Shown here piece by piece: positions 16,238 through 25,498 of a DNA stretch of 64,000 nucleotides; position 1 is the stretch's first letter; every line of letters begins with the position of its first letter. Origin of the DNA: CAVSIS01 sp963814875 (GTDB lineage: Bacteria; Acidobacteriota; Thermoanaerobaculia; Thermoanaerobaculales; Sulfomarinibacteraceae); contig CAWFFJ010000015.1 of the NCBI GenBank assembly GCA_963814875.1, positions 1 through 64,000 on the forward strand. Direction: 5' to 3'. A model generated the notes under the pieces. It saw nothing but the letters and a program-made list of their open reading frames with translations, was not told the origin of the DNA and made no database searches. A program made the translations under genes and the position numbers.

Positions 16238-17328
16238 GCTCCGATTCCACGGAACCCGAGCCGGTCAAGCAGGAACCGGAATCGGGTGAGGAAGCGATCG
16301 CGCGAGAAGACCTCGGCCCGGCAGCGCAGCTCGCCGCGGTCCCAACCCCGTTCGAGAGCGCGCGCGGTGGCGTCGGCGAGCGCCTCCACGGTCGGCTCGT
16401 CGGCGAGCTCACCCTCGCGTCCCGGGCGCACGATGTCGGCGGTGCCCGAGGAGGTCATCCCGACCGCCGGCGTGCCGCACGCCAGAGCCTCCACCGTCGC
16501 CATCCCGAAGTCCTCGACGTTGGGAACGATCAGCGCGGCGGCGCGGCGGTAGACGTCACGCAGCTCGGCCCGGTCGAGCCAGCCGAGGAAGCGGACCTCG
16601 CCGACCGCCTCGCGCCGCAGATGGGCGAGGCGGGGGCCGGTCCCGACCACGTCGAGCGGCCGACCGAGCCGTTTCGCGACCGCCATCGCCACCTCCACCC
16701 TCTTGTACGGAACCAGGGCCGCGACCGTCAGCAGTCGGTCGGAACGCTCCTCGCCCGGGGTGAAGTAGTCGGTGTCCACCGGCGGCGGGATGATCTCCGC
16801 CTGGCGGTTCCAGTAGTGCTTGATCCGCCACGCCACGAGGCGCGAGTTAGCGACCAGGCGGTCGACCCGCGCCGAGGACACCATGTCCCACTGACGCAGC
16901 CCGTTGAGCCACCACTCCGCGGCCGGGCTGAACAGCCGCGGCATGCGGTCGAGGTAGAGGCCGCGCTGGTCCCACGCATAGCGCATCGGCGTGTGGATGT
17001 AGCTCAAATGGTAGGCGCCTGGAGGTGGGATCACTCCCTTGGCGACGCAGTGGCTGGTCGAGATCACGAGGTCGACGCCGGGGAAGGTGAAGCTCTCGAT
17101 CGCCGGCGGCATCAGCGGCAGCAGGTGGCGCCATCGACGGCCGCCGAACGACAGCCGCTGCAGCCACGAGGTCGAGATCGGGTGGGCATCGAGCTCGGGG
17201 GTCACGGTGCCACGCCGGTGCACCAAGGTGTAGATTCTGGCGTCCGGGAAGAGACGGGCAATCTCGTGCAGGACCCACTCGCCGCCCCGCATCCCGGTCA
17301 TCCAGTCGTGGACCAGCGCGACTCTCAC
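16234..17328 (-). CDS. GT4 glycosyltransferase (WbaZ-like)
   Basis: A 364-residue GT-B transferase. VALVHDWMTGMRGGEWVL at the N-terminus and YIHTPMRYAWDQ in the middle match the WbaZ/WcaC-like mannosyl- or rhamnosyltransferase group. VAALVPYKRVEVAM and EDFGMATVEAL form the donor half. GTG 17328 overlaps the upstream stop as GTGA and the 3' end overlaps the priming transferase, so three genes (18446 to 14828) form one coupled operon. Confidence 0.88.
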   Translation of the reverse strand: MRVALVHDWMTGMRGGEWVLHEIARLFPDARIYTLVHRRGTVTPELDAHPISTSWLQRLSFGGRRWRHLLPLMPPAIESFTFPGVDLVISTSHCVAKGVIPPPGAYHLSYIHTPMRYAWDQRGLYLDRMPRLFSPAAEWWLNGLRQWDMVSSARVDRLVANSRLVAWRIKHYWNRQAEIIPPPVDTDYFTPGEERSDRLLTVAALVPYKRVEVAMAVAKRLGRPLDVVGTGPRLAHLRREAVGEVRFLGWLDRAELRDVYRRAAALIVPNVEDFGMATVEALACGTPAVGMTSSGTADIVRPGREGELADEPTVEALADATARALERGWDRGELRCRAEVFSRDRFLTRFRFLLDRLGFRGIGA

Positions 17329-18446
17329 GGTGCCGTCTCCCCCAGGGCCTGGCGGTAGACCGCCAGTGTACCCTCGACCATTCGCTCCCAGGTCAGGCTC
17401 TCGGCGCGCCGGCGGCCGGCGTCGATCATCCGCCGTCGCAGGGGATCATCGACCAACACCTTCTCCAGCGCCGCCGCGATCTCGTCCACGTCGAGCGGGT
17501 TGACGAGGCGGGCCGCGCCCTCGCCGACCTCTCGCATCGCACCCAGGTTGGAGGTCACCACCGGCAACTCGGCCCGCATCGCCTCGAGCACCGGCAGCCC
17601 GAAGCCCTCGTACAGCGCCACGTGGAGCAGCAGCGCGGCAACGTGGTACAGCCCGTGGAGGTCCTCCGCCGGGACCCGGCCGAGGCAGCGCACACGGCCG
17701 TCGAGACCGAGCCGGGAGGCCCGGGTCGCGAGTCGCCCGCCGGGGCCGGAGCTGCCGACGAAGACCAGCTGCCCGGGCACCCGATGGCGCCGGGTCGCCA
17801 GGTGCCAGGCGCGCAGGACCACATCGAGGTTCTTGTGGGGCTTGTCGTTGGCGACGACCAGAACGAGCGGCGGCCGGAGCCCGTAGCGGTCCTTGAGCTC
17901 GTCGATCACGTCCGTGGCAGGCCGCATGGCGAGGGCGGGGTCGACGCCGTTGGGGACCACCACGAGCCGGCGGGGTTCGGCCTGGAAGAGCTGGACGAGG
18001 TCGTTGCGCGACGCTCGCGAGACCGTGATGACGCGCCGCGACCGCTTGAGCGCACGGCGCATCGTCGTGCGCAGGTAGAGCATCGCCAGGGTCCGCCGCT
18101 TCGCGGGCGGGTAGAAGAGCTGGATGACGTCGTGCACTGTCACCACCGCGGGCCCCCGGATCAGCACCGGGAGCACATAGTGGGGAAAGTGGACGAGATC
18201 AAAGCGCTCCCGCCACAGGGCGGCCGGCACCACGAGGTGCTCGGCGACCGTGTAGCCGCGCACGCCGACTGGAACCAAGCGGGCCTCGGGCGCGAGCATC
18301 GCCGCCCGCTCCTCGTGGCCCTCCCGAACCACCATCGTGAGCTGCACCTCGGAGCGGGCGGCCAGCCCGCGCACGAGCGCCGTCACGTAGGTGCCGATTC
18401 CGTAGTCGGTCAGCTTGCGGGCGTCGAGGGCGAGCCGCATCCGCAC
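17325..18446 (-). CDS. GT4 glycosyltransferase
   Basis: A 373-residue GT-B transferase and first gene of the operon ending in the WcaJ-like enzyme. LALDARKLTDYGIGTYVTAL is the acceptor-side N-terminus, VVTVHDVIQLFYPP follows, and ANDKPHKNLDVVLRAW and EGFGLPVLEAM mark the donor half. GTG 18446 is selected because TACAAT ends 6 bases before it, the spacing seen at other leaderless genes here. ATG 18440 two codons later is the alternative. Confidence 0.88.
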   Translation of the reverse strand: MRMRLALDARKLTDYGIGTYVTALVRGLAARSEVQLTMVVREGHEERAAMLAPEARLVPVGVRGYTVAEHLVVPAALWRERFDLVHFPHYVLPVLIRGPAVVTVHDVIQLFYPPAKRRTLAMLYLRTTMRRALKRSRRVITVSRASRNDLVQLFQAEPRRLVVVPNGVDPALAMRPATDVIDELKDRYGLRPPLVLVVANDKPHKNLDVVLRAWHLATRRHRVPGQLVFVGSSGPGGRLATRASRLGLDGRVRCLGRVPAEDLHGLYHVAALLLHVALYEGFGLPVLEAMRAELPVVTSNLGAMREVGEGAARLVNPLDVDEIAAALEKVLVDDPLRRRMIDAGRRRAESLTWERMVEGTLAVYRQALGETAP

Positions 18447-18452
18447 GCCCGC

Positions 18453-18458
18453 ATTGTA
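18453..18458 (-). promoter_or_regulatory. Leaderless -10 box of GT4 operon
   Basis: TACAAT on the minus strand ends 6 bases before the GTG at 18446, supporting that start over the ATG at 18440. The repeat element at 18495-18675 begins 36 bases further upstream. Confidence 0.55.
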
Positions 18459-18494
18459 TGGGTTTTCCTGGGGAAAGCACGCCCTCGGCGGCTG

Positions 18495-18675
18495 AGCCTG
18501 CACTTCTCACCAGGTCACGTTGCGAGGGCGCCGAGATGCCCGTCAGCGTGGAGCCATCGAGTGACGAGGCGCCGAGGCGTGTCCGGAGACACGTCGCAGG
18601 CGGCGAGTTGCGAGAGGACCCGCGCTGGCTGGCATATCGGCGCCCGCAGTAGCGAACTGGTGAGAAATGCAGGCT
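18495..18675. repeat. 181-bp inverted-repeat element, copy A
   Basis: Ends are AGCCTGCACTTCTCACCAG and the reverse complement of AGCCTGCATTTCTCACCAG, 19 bases with one mismatch. The inside repeats GGCGCCGA-type blocks and has no open frame. Read in reverse complement it aligns block by block with copy B at 45654-45795. It fills the divergent gap between the GT4 gene (minus) and the giant membrane protein (plus). It looks like a small non-autonomous element; no flanking target duplication was identified. Confidence 0.8.
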
Positions 18676-18688
18676 AGGTCTTCGCGAC

Positions 18689-18694
18689 TATACT
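18689..18694 (+). promoter_or_regulatory. Near-leaderless -10 box
   Basis: TATACT ends 8 bases before the ATG at 18703, giving a predicted leader of 0-2 bases. It lies 14 bases outside the right end of repeat copy A. Confidence 0.6.
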
Positions 18695-18702
18695 GAGGCA
18701 CC

Positions 18703-21700
18703 ATGGCCACCGGTCGCCGCCTTGCCGCCGCGTGGGCCACGCCCGTGGCCTGGGCCGTGCTTGCCGCCATCGCCGCGCGCCTGGGCCGCGCCGGCCCTGA
18801 CACCGCCGTCCTGGCCGCGGCGCTCGGCCTGATCGGGGTCGGCGCCGCCCGGGCCGTCGCCGGCAACCGCGGTGGCATCGCGGGCCGCGCCGCCGAGCTG
18901 GTGTTGGCCGGGGGAGGGCTCGCCTGGCTGCTCGCGGGCGGTACCTGGCTCGCCGATCTGCTCGCGGTCGCGACACCGCTCGCCGCCAGCGCCCTCGCCG
19001 TGGTTGGCGTGTGGACCTCGAGCACGCCCCTGGTGCGCCGCCGCCTTGCGGGGGTCGTCGGCGTCCTGATCGGCCTCGCACTCGTGCCCGGCCTCACCGG
19101 GACCCCGCACGCGGTGCTCAAGGCGGCGCTGGTGATCGCCGCGGCGGGCCTCACCGCGCGGCTGCTCGCCCTCGCCGCCCCGCCCGAGCTCGCCGCCGCC
19201 GCCATCCTCGCCCTCGGCGCCGGGATCGGCGCCGGCCACGTCGCGGCGTGGCTGTTGCCGCCGGTCGCCGCGGGCGCCCTGCTCGCGCTGCGCCGGGACC
19301 GTCCCGGGATCGCGGTCGGCATCGCGGTGCTCGCCGCCGCGCTGCCGCCAGCCGGGTTCGCGGTCACCACCGCCGTGGTGGCGGGTGCGGTCGTGCGCAG
19401 CCGATCCGCCCGGCCGCTCCTCGCCGTGTTGCCCGCCCTCGCGATCGCCTGGCTGCGCCTTCCGGCGGCGCTGCCGCACGCGGCCGGTTGGCCGGGCCTC
19501 GCCGCCGCGCTGCCGGTGACGCTTGCCGCACTGCCACTGCTGCTGCCTGCGGTCGTGCTCGGTCTCGGCGTGCCGAGCTCCGCTGCAGCGGTGCTCGCCG
19601 GACTGGCATGCTTGCCACTGGTCGGTTCCGGCCCGTGGCTGGCCGCGGCCGCCGGAGCGGTCTGGCTGCTCGGCCTGCCCGCCGGCCGCGTGACCGAGGG
19701 CGCCGCGCGGGCGTCGCTGCCCTTTTCCGTCGGCGCCGCCGGTGCGCTCGTCCTGCTGGCACCGTGGGACGCCGCCGGACTGGTTCCGGTCCACCCCGGG
19801 GTCCTGCTCCTCGCCTGGTTCCTCGCGGCGGCGCTCTCGCTCACCGGGCGACCGGGCGCGCGCCTGGCCTGGCTGCTGCCCCTCGCCGGTCTGGTCTGGA
19901 CCCTGCCGGTGGAGGGCGTCGACCGCCACCTCGCGTCGGGCGACACTCTCCGTCTCGAGGCCCCTCGGGGCGGCGGCTGGGCGGTGCTGCTGGCGAACAC
20001 GGCGGGCGGCGAGGCCGAGCCGGGGACCCCGCTGCTCACCGCGGCCGACCTGCCACCGCTGCGCTCGGGCGTCGACGCGCCCCTGCCGCAGCGGCCCTCC
20101 GCGCACCCGATGTGGATGGCCGCCGGGCGCGGCCGCACCGCCGCGACCGTCGCCCGGGGCGTCGCCCTGCGGCGCACCGGAAAACCGCTCGAGCTCGAGG
20201 CGGCCGCTTCCCTGGTCGTGCGCTTCGAGGACCTCGCAACCTGGCGCGCTCGCCGGTCGCGCCTGATCGGCCTGCTCGGCGGCGCGCTCGTGCTGCTCGC
20301 CCTCGCCCACCTCCCGCGCCGCACGCGCCAGTCGGCGCTCGCTGTCGGCACCGGAGCCGCAGTCGCCACGGCCGTCGCGGCCGGCAGCGGGATCGAGCCC
20401 CTGGCACTCGCGGCGGCGCGGGGCGCCGCCGACCTCGCGCTGATTGTCGCGGCCTCGGCAGCCGCCGCGGTGCTGCCGCTGCTCGCCCGCCGACGAACGC
20501 TGGCCGGGGCCGTGCTGCTCGTCCCGCTCGCCCTCGCCCAGCCGCTGCTACGCCACCCGGCCGGCGATGAGGTCTACCACCTCGAGCTGCTCCAGAGCTT
20601 GACCGAGGACCACGACCTGGCGATCGCCAACAATCTCGACCGCGACAACCCGGCCGAGGCCGCCTACGCAAGCCATGGCGACACCCTGATCCACTCGCCG
20701 GCGCTCGCGCTGGCGCTGCTGCCGGGCTACCTCGTCGGTGGGCACCCCGGCGCGTTGGTCCTTCTCGCGCTGGCGATGGCCGCAGGCGCCGCACTCGCCG
20801 CGCGCCGGGCGGAGGCGCTCGGGCTCGGCCGCCGCGCCGCCGATGGCGCCTGGCTGGCGGTGATCGCGACCTACCCGGCGGTCACCTTTGCGACCCAGAT
20901 CTGGCCCGCCGCGGTCGGTGTGCTGCTCATCGCCCTCGCCCTCACCGCCGCCGCGCGCCCGTCGCTGGTGGGCGCCGGAGCGGCCGCCGCCGCATCCCTG
21001 GTGGTCAAGCTGCGCCTCGGCCTGGTCACGCTGCCGGTGGCGGGCGCCGCCGCGCTCAAGAGCCGCGGCCGGGGCCTGCTCGCTGCCGCCGCTGCCATGG
21101 CCGGGGCGGCAGTGCTGGTGGTGCTCGTGTTCGGCGGGCCGCTGGGCCGCAACCGCCTCGCCCAGCTCGTCCCCAACGACCCCGGGCACGCGCTCGAGGT
21201 GGTCTGGGGGCTGGCCTGGGACGCGGCCGGCGGGCTCGCCTTCTCCGCACCGCTGTGGCTGCTCGCGCTGGTCGGCCTGCCCACGGTGTGGCGTCGCGGC
21301 GGCCCCGGCGAGAAGGCGCTGGTGCTCGGCGCCGGCGCGACCGTGGTCGGCCTGCTCGACCACCCCGACTGGTTCGGCGGCGGCTCCCCGCCGGCCCGCT
21401 ACCTGGTGCCGCTGCTGCCGCTCGCGCTGCTCGGCCTCGCCGCCGTGCTCGGCGGCGCCCGAGGACGTCGCTCGGCGCGGATGCTCGCCGCGCCCGCGTT
21501 GTTGCTCACCTGGGTGGCTGCCACCCGACCGCTGTGGCTGTTCAACGGCGGCGATGGCGGCTGGTGGCTCGCCGACGGCCTCGCGCGGGCCCTGCACGGC
21601 GCGGCCCGCAACCTGTTTCCGTCCGTGATCCGGCCCAACCTGGCCACTGTGGCCGTGCCGCTTGTGGTCGTGGCCGCGGTCATCGCCTGGTCCCGACGGC

Positions 21701-22146
21701 CGCGTGGCGGGGCGACGGCGGCGACGGTCCTCGCCCTCACCCTCGTCACCGCGTGGACCGCCGGGGGGCGCGAGTGGCGGGTCGAGGGCGAGGCACCCCA
21801 GGTCGAGGCCCCTACGGCCTCGGTCGACCCGCCCGCGGGAACCATGGGCCGCGCCGGCCGGGTGTTGGGACGCCGGCTCGCGCCCGGCGCCGAGATGATC
21901 ATGCCGTGGCGGCCGCCGCTCGGCCGGGCTACCGTCGCCCGCCTGCGGGTCGTCGGCGGCTCCGGGCGCGGCGAGCTCGCCGCTTCCTGGAATGACGAGC
22001 CCGCCTCGGTTGCGGCGGTCTCGGGGAGGGGCTGGCACGACGTCGCCCTGCCGCGTCCGCCGGGCCTCGCTCGCGGCCGGCTGCGCCTCGTCTGGCGCGC
22101 CGCGGCCGGAACCGACCTGGTTGTCGACCGGGTGGAGGTTCAGTGA
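18703..22146 (+). CDS. Giant GT-C-like membrane protein
   Basis: An 1147-residue, very Ala/Leu/Val-rich polytopic membrane protein. Residues 1-~420 hold many hydrophobic helices. Residues ~420-520 form a soluble segment, and a second helical half begins near 525. That half holds GDEVYHLELLQSLTEDHD near residue 620, which resembles the acidic first loop of GT-C transferases of GT39/GT83 type. The last ~100 residues are polar and beta-like and end VVDRVEVQ. It probably transfers a lipid-linked sugar or acts in polymer assembly. It starts a plus-strand run of polysaccharide genes. Function is inferred from fold-level features only. Confidence 0.6.
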   Translation: MATGRRLAAAWATPVAWAVLAAIAARLGRAGPDTAVLAAALGLIGVGAARAVAGNRGGIAGRAAELVLAGGGLAWLLAGGTWLADLLAVATPLAASALAVVGVWTSSTPLVRRRLAGVVGVLIGLALVPGLTGTPHAVLKAALVIAAAGLTARLLALAAPPELAAAAILALGAGIGAGHVAAWLLPPVAAGALLALRRDRPGIAVGIAVLAAALPPAGFAVTTAVVAGAVVRSRSARPLLAVLPALAIAWLRLPAALPHAAGWPGLAAALPVTLAALPLLLPAVVLGLGVPSSAAAVLAGLACLPLVGSGPWLAAAAGAVWLLGLPAGRVTEGAARASLPFSVGAAGALVLLAPWDAAGLVPVHPGVLLLAWFLAAALSLTGRPGARLAWLLPLAGLVWTLPVEGVDRHLASGDTLRLEAPRGGGWAVLLANTAGGEAEPGTPLLTAADLPPLRSGVDAPLPQRPSAHPMWMAAGRGRTAATVARGVALRRTGKPLELEAAASLVVRFEDLATWRARRSRLIGLLGGALVLLALAHLPRRTRQSALAVGTGAAVATAVAAGSGIEPLALAAARGAADLALIVAASAAAAVLPLLARRRTLAGAVLLVPLALAQPLLRHPAGDEVYHLELLQSLTEDHDLAIANNLDRDNPAEAAYASHGDTLIHSPALALALLPGYLVGGHPGALVLLALAMAAGAALAARRAEALGLGRRAADGAWLAVIATYPAVTFATQIWPAAVGVLLIALALTAAARPSLVGAGAAAAASLVVKLRLGLVTLPVAGAAALKSRGRGLLAAAAAMAGAAVLVVLVFGGPLGRNRLAQLVPNDPGHALEVVWGLAWDAAGGLAFSAPLWLLALVGLPTVWRRGGPGEKALVLGAGATVVGLLDHPDWFGGGSPPARYLVPLLPLALLGLAAVLGGARGRRSARMLAAPALLLTWVAATRPLWLFNGGDGGWWLADGLARALHGAARNLFPSVIRPNLATVAVPLVVVAAVIAWSRRPRGGATAATVLALTLVTAWTAGGREWRVEGEAPQVEAPTASVDPPAGTMGRAGRVLGRRLAPGAEMIMPWRPPLGRATVARLRVVGGSGRGELAASWNDEPASVAAVSGRGWHDVALPRPPGLARGRLRLVWRAAAGTDLVVDRVEVQ

Positions 22147-22162
22147 TGGGGAGGGCTCTGCG

Positions 22163-23344
22163 ATGAGGGTGCTGGTCGCCACCGACGACCTGGTCGGCCC
22201 CGCCATGGCGGGCTCCGCCCTGCGCGCCTGGGAGCTCGGGCGGGCGCTCGGTCGCGCCGGCCACGAAGTGCGACTGGCGGCGGCGCCCGGCTCGACCGCT
22301 CCCTCGAGCGACGGTCCGGCGGTGATCGCGCGGCCAAGTTGGCGGTGGGCCGAGGCGCTGGTGGCGGCGCCGTGGAGCCTGCCTCCCCGCGCCTTCCTCG
22401 GCCGCCGGCTGCTGGTGGTCGACGGCGTCACGCCGCTGCTCGCCGAGCTCGCGGCGATGCCCGACAGCGAGGCCATTCGCCGGCGCCGGCGGACCGCCTC
22501 GGCGCGGGTGCCGCTGGCCGCGGCGCGCGCCGACGGAGTCCTGGTCGCGGGACCGGCGCAGGAGGCGTGGTGGCGGGCGCGGTTCGCCGCACGGCCGCAG
22601 GTGCCGGTGCTCGAGGTCCCGTTCGGTATCCCGGACGAGGACCCGCCCGACGAGCGCGACGCCATTCCCGGAGTGCCCCCGGACTGGGCGGTGGTGCTGT
22701 GGTGGGGCGGCGTGTGGCCGTGGCTCGACCTCGAGACCCTTCTCGCCGCCCGTGCCCGGCTCGGCTCCGCGCCGGTGAGCGTGGTGGTGCCCGCCGCGCC
22801 GCGACCGGGGTCGGGCGCGAGCTCGCTGACCCCCGCCCAGCTCCTTGTCGCCGCCGGCCGCTATGGTCTTCGGCCACCCCAGGTCGTTCCCCTCGAGCGG
22901 TGGGTTCCCTATGCCGAGCGCCACCGCCTGCTCCACCGCGCCTCGCTCGTCGCCGTGCTCCACCACGCCGGTCGCGAGACCGAGCTCAGCTTCCGTACCC
23001 GCGCCCTCGACGCGGTCTGGGCCGAGGTCCCGCTGGTGGTCTCCGAGGGTGGCGAGGTCGCGCTCCGGGTGCGCGCCGGGGGCTGGGGCGGGGTCGTGCC
23101 GGTGGGAGACGCCCGCACCGCCGCCGCCGCCCTCGAGGTCCTGCTCGGAGAGCGCGAGCAGCTCCGCTGCCGGGCGCGCCTGGCCGAGGCGCGCGAGGCG
23201 TGGCGCTGGTCGCGGGTGGTTGAACCGCTGGTCGGCGCACTGCCCTCGCTTCCGAGTGCCCCGCGCGGCGGGCTGGTCGCGGCCGCGGCCCGCGCCGCCC
23301 TGCGGCTCGCGGGGCTCAACGTCGGTCGGGGACAGCCGCAGTGA
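22163..23344 (+). CDS. GT4-like glycosyltransferase
   Basis: A 393-residue GT-B-type protein. The N-terminus VLVATDDLVGPAMAGSALRAWEL GRAL region matches the first Rossmann strand and the GxA/S acceptor loop of GT4 enzymes. The donor half is weaker: VLWWGGVWPWLDLETLL replaces the usual GR-x-x-x-K-N loop, and no perfect E-x7-E motif is seen around SFRTRALDAVWAEVPLV. It may be a divergent family member. ATG 22163 lies 16 bases after the giant membrane protein; GGGGAGGG at about 22148 could be its ribosome site. The 3' end overlaps the next gene as GTGA. Confidence 0.7.
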   Translation: MRVLVATDDLVGPAMAGSALRAWELGRALGRAGHEVRLAAAPGSTAPSSDGPAVIARPSWRWAEALVAAPWSLPPRAFLGRRLLVVDGVTPLLAELAAMPDSEAIRRRRRTASARVPLAAARADGVLVAGPAQEAWWRARFAARPQVPVLEVPFGIPDEDPPDERDAIPGVPPDWAVVLWWGGVWPWLDLETLLAARARLGSAPVSVVVPAAPRPGSGASSLTPAQLLVAAGRYGLRPPQVVPLERWVPYAERHRLLHRASLVAVLHHAGRETELSFRTRALDAVWAEVPLVVSEGGEVALRVRAGGWGGVVPVGDARTAAAALEVLLGEREQLRCRARLAEAREAWRWSRVVEPLVGALPSLPSAPRGGLVAAAARAALRLAGLNVGRGQPQ

Positions 23345-24204
23345 GCGACGTCGCCGCGGTGGTGGTGCGCTGGCGCGGCGGCGAGGAGGTCGCGCGGTGC
23401 CTGGCCGCCCTCGACGCCCACGGTGGCAGCCGCCTCGGCGAGGTCGTCCTGGTCGACTCCGGCTCGGGCGACGGCGGCGGCGAGGCGCTCGCGGCCCGCT
23501 TTCCCGCCGTCCGGCTGCTCGCGCTGGCGGACAATCTCGGTTTCGCCGCGGCCGCGTCGGCCGGGGTCGCCGCCAGCCGGGGCGCCCTCGTGCTCCTGCT
23601 CAACCCCGACACCGAGCTCACTCCCGGCGCCCTCGACGCCCTCGCGGTCTTCCTCGACTCCCACGCCGACGCGGCCGGCGCGGTGCCCCTGCTCGAGGGC
23701 CTCGACGGGGACAGCCAGCACCGCTGGCAGCTGCGCCGGCTGCCGGGGCCGCTTCGGCTCGCCCTCGGTCTGCCGGGCGCACCAGCCTTTTCGCAGCCGC
23801 CGACGCACCCGGCGCCGGTTGCGCAGCCGGCTGCAGCCGCCTGGCTGGTGCGGCGTCACATCTGGGACATCCTCGGCGGGCTCGACCCGCTGTTTGCCCC
23901 GGCATGGTGGGAGGACGTCGACCTGTGTGCGCGCCTTGCGGAGCGGGGCGGCGGCGAGTTCTGGGTGGTCCCGGCGGCACGGGTGCGGCACGCCGGCGGC
24001 TCGAGCGTGGCGTGCCTCGGCGACGCCGACTTCCTCACCGCCTACCACCGCAACCTGATGCGGTACGCGAGTCGCCACCACCCGCGTTGGCGGGGCGCGA
24101 TCCGCGTCGGGGTGGGGCTGTCACTGCTCGTCCGCGCCGCGCTGCGTCCCGACCGCCGGGCGGCCTACCTCGCCGCCAGGAGGACGATCGGCACCAGCGC
24201 GTAG
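23341..24204 (+). CDS. GT2 glycosyltransferase
   Basis: A 287-residue GT-A inverting transferase. VVVRWRGGEEVARCLAALD opens the fold, with VLVDSGSGDGG, the metal-site region LLLNPDTELTPGAL, and the catalytic block WWEDVDLCARLAERG. It is a rhamnosyl/galactofuranosyl-type family member. The GTG start overlaps the preceding stop as GTGA, so it is translationally coupled to the GT4-like gene. Confidence 0.88.
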   Translation: MSDVAAVVVRWRGGEEVARCLAALDAHGGSRLGEVVLVDSGSGDGGGEALAARFPAVRLLALADNLGFAAAASAGVAASRGALVLLLNPDTELTPGALDALAVFLDSHADAAGAVPLLEGLDGDSQHRWQLRRLPGPLRLALGLPGAPAFSQPPTHPAPVAQPAAAAWLVRRHIWDILGGLDPLFAPAWWEDVDLCARLAERGGGEFWVVPAARVRHAGGSSVACLGDADFLTAYHRNLMRYASRHHPRWRGAIRVGVGLSLLVRAALRPDRRAAYLAARRTIGTSA

Positions 24205-24478
24205 CCGTCGCTCAGGGCTCAGCGCTCCGGGCGGGCCGCGGCGAGGCTCAGACAGGAACCGTGGGCGCGGCCGGGATCCTCGTGACCGACCGTGGATCAC
24301 GGCGCCAGTTCACTGCGGGACGTCGGCCAGGGTACGACCCAAGCCAGACCACTGCCGATCCGGATACGCCCTCGCGCCCCTCCTCACCCTCTTACCGTCG
24401 AGCCTCCTTCTGACACTTCACTCCTTTCTCCTCACTCTTCACCCGCCGCTTCGGCGGCGCCTGTGCCAAGATGCGGCC
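24205..24478 (+). other. Intergenic gap with pyrimidine-rich repeat-like stretch
   Basis: A 274-base gap without a supported gene. Positions ~24409-24442 are a pyrimidine-rich stretch (TTCTGACACTTCACTCC and similar), like low-complexity intergenic repeats elsewhere in the window. A GCCGC-TTC-GGCGGC hairpin lies at ~24453-24466. CAAGAT at 24467-24472 is a weak -10 candidate exactly 6 bases before the next GTG. Confidence 0.4.
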
Positions 24479-25498
24479 GTGCGGGACGCCGTCGACATCG
24501 TCATCGTCAGCCACGACCACGCGGAGGTGCTGCCGGCCTGTCTCGCCGCCGTCGCCGCGCTCGCCGATCCCGCGACGCGGGTGACGGTGGTCGACAACGC
24601 GTCGGCCGACGGCTCGGCCGACGTCGCGGCGGCCTGCGCTGTGGTACCCGGTCTCGAGGTGGTGCCTCTTCACGACAACACCGGCTTCGCCGCCGGCGTC
24701 AACGCCGGCCTCGCCCGCGGCGACGCGCCGTGGGTCCTGTCGCTCAACCCTGACTGCGCGCCGCGGCCCGACTTCCTGACCCGGCTGCTCGGCGCGGTCA
24801 CCGACCGGCCCGAGGCCGCCGAGATCGGCAGTGTGACCGGGCGTCTGCTGCGTGGCTCCGGTCCCGAGCTCACACCGGACGGACTCATCGATGCCGCCGG
24901 GTTGGTGGTCACCCCATCCGGCCGTCACCTCGACCGCGGCGCCGGCGAGCCCGACGACAACCGCTTCCGGAGCCCGGCGTGGGTCTTCGGCGGCACCGGT
25001 GCGGCCACCCTGTACCGGCGCGCGGCGCTTGCCGACGTCGCCTACCCCGACGGCCAGGTCCTCGCCGAGAGCTTCTTCGCCTACCGCGAGGACGCCGAGC
25101 TCGCATGGCGACTGCAGTGGCGGGGGTGGCGCTGCCTGTACGTGCCCGAGGCGACGGCGGTTCACCGACGCGGCTTCCGCCCGGAGGGCGGCCGCACCGG
25201 GCATGCGGTCGTCAACCGCCACTCGGTGGCGAACCGCTTCCTGCTGCGCGCACACTGCGCCGACCTCGGCTGGCACCTGCGCTGCCTGCCGTGGTGGCTG
25301 GTGCGCGATCTGGCGGTGGTCGGCGCCTGTCTCACGGTCGAGCGGGCGTCGCTTTCCGGCCTCGCCTCGGCGTGGCGGAGACGCCACGACGCGCTGAGGC
25401 GGCGGCGGTGGGTGCTCGGCCGCACTCGGGTCCCGCCACGACGGATCTCGCGCTGGTTCCGTAAAGGAGGGTGGATCGAGGAGGTCGGGAGACCGTGA
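24479..25498 (+). CDS. GT2 glycosyltransferase
   Basis: A 339-residue GT-A transferase of the rhamnosyl/WcaE type. DIVIVSHDHAEVLPACLAAV is the nucleotide-binding start, then VVDNASADGS, the metal-site region LSLNPDCAPRPDFL and the catalytic FFAYREDAELAWRLQWRGW. A basic C-terminal helix (RRRHDALRRRRWVL) may sit on the membrane. It begins at GTG 24479; the gap before it may carry its own promoter. The 3' end overlaps the DUF1972 gene as GTGA. Confidence 0.88.
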   Translation: MRDAVDIVIVSHDHAEVLPACLAAVAALADPATRVTVVDNASADGSADVAAACAVVPGLEVVPLHDNTGFAAGVNAGLARGDAPWVLSLNPDCAPRPDFLTRLLGAVTDRPEAAEIGSVTGRLLRGSGPELTPDGLIDAAGLVVTPSGRHLDRGAGEPDDNRFRSPAWVFGGTGAATLYRRAALADVAYPDGQVLAESFFAYREDAELAWRLQWRGWRCLYVPEATAVHRRGFRPEGGRTGHAVVNRHSVANRFLLRAHCADLGWHLRCLPWWLVRDLAVVGACLTVERASLSGLASAWRRRHDALRRRRWVLGRTRVPPRRISRWFRKGGWIEEVGRP

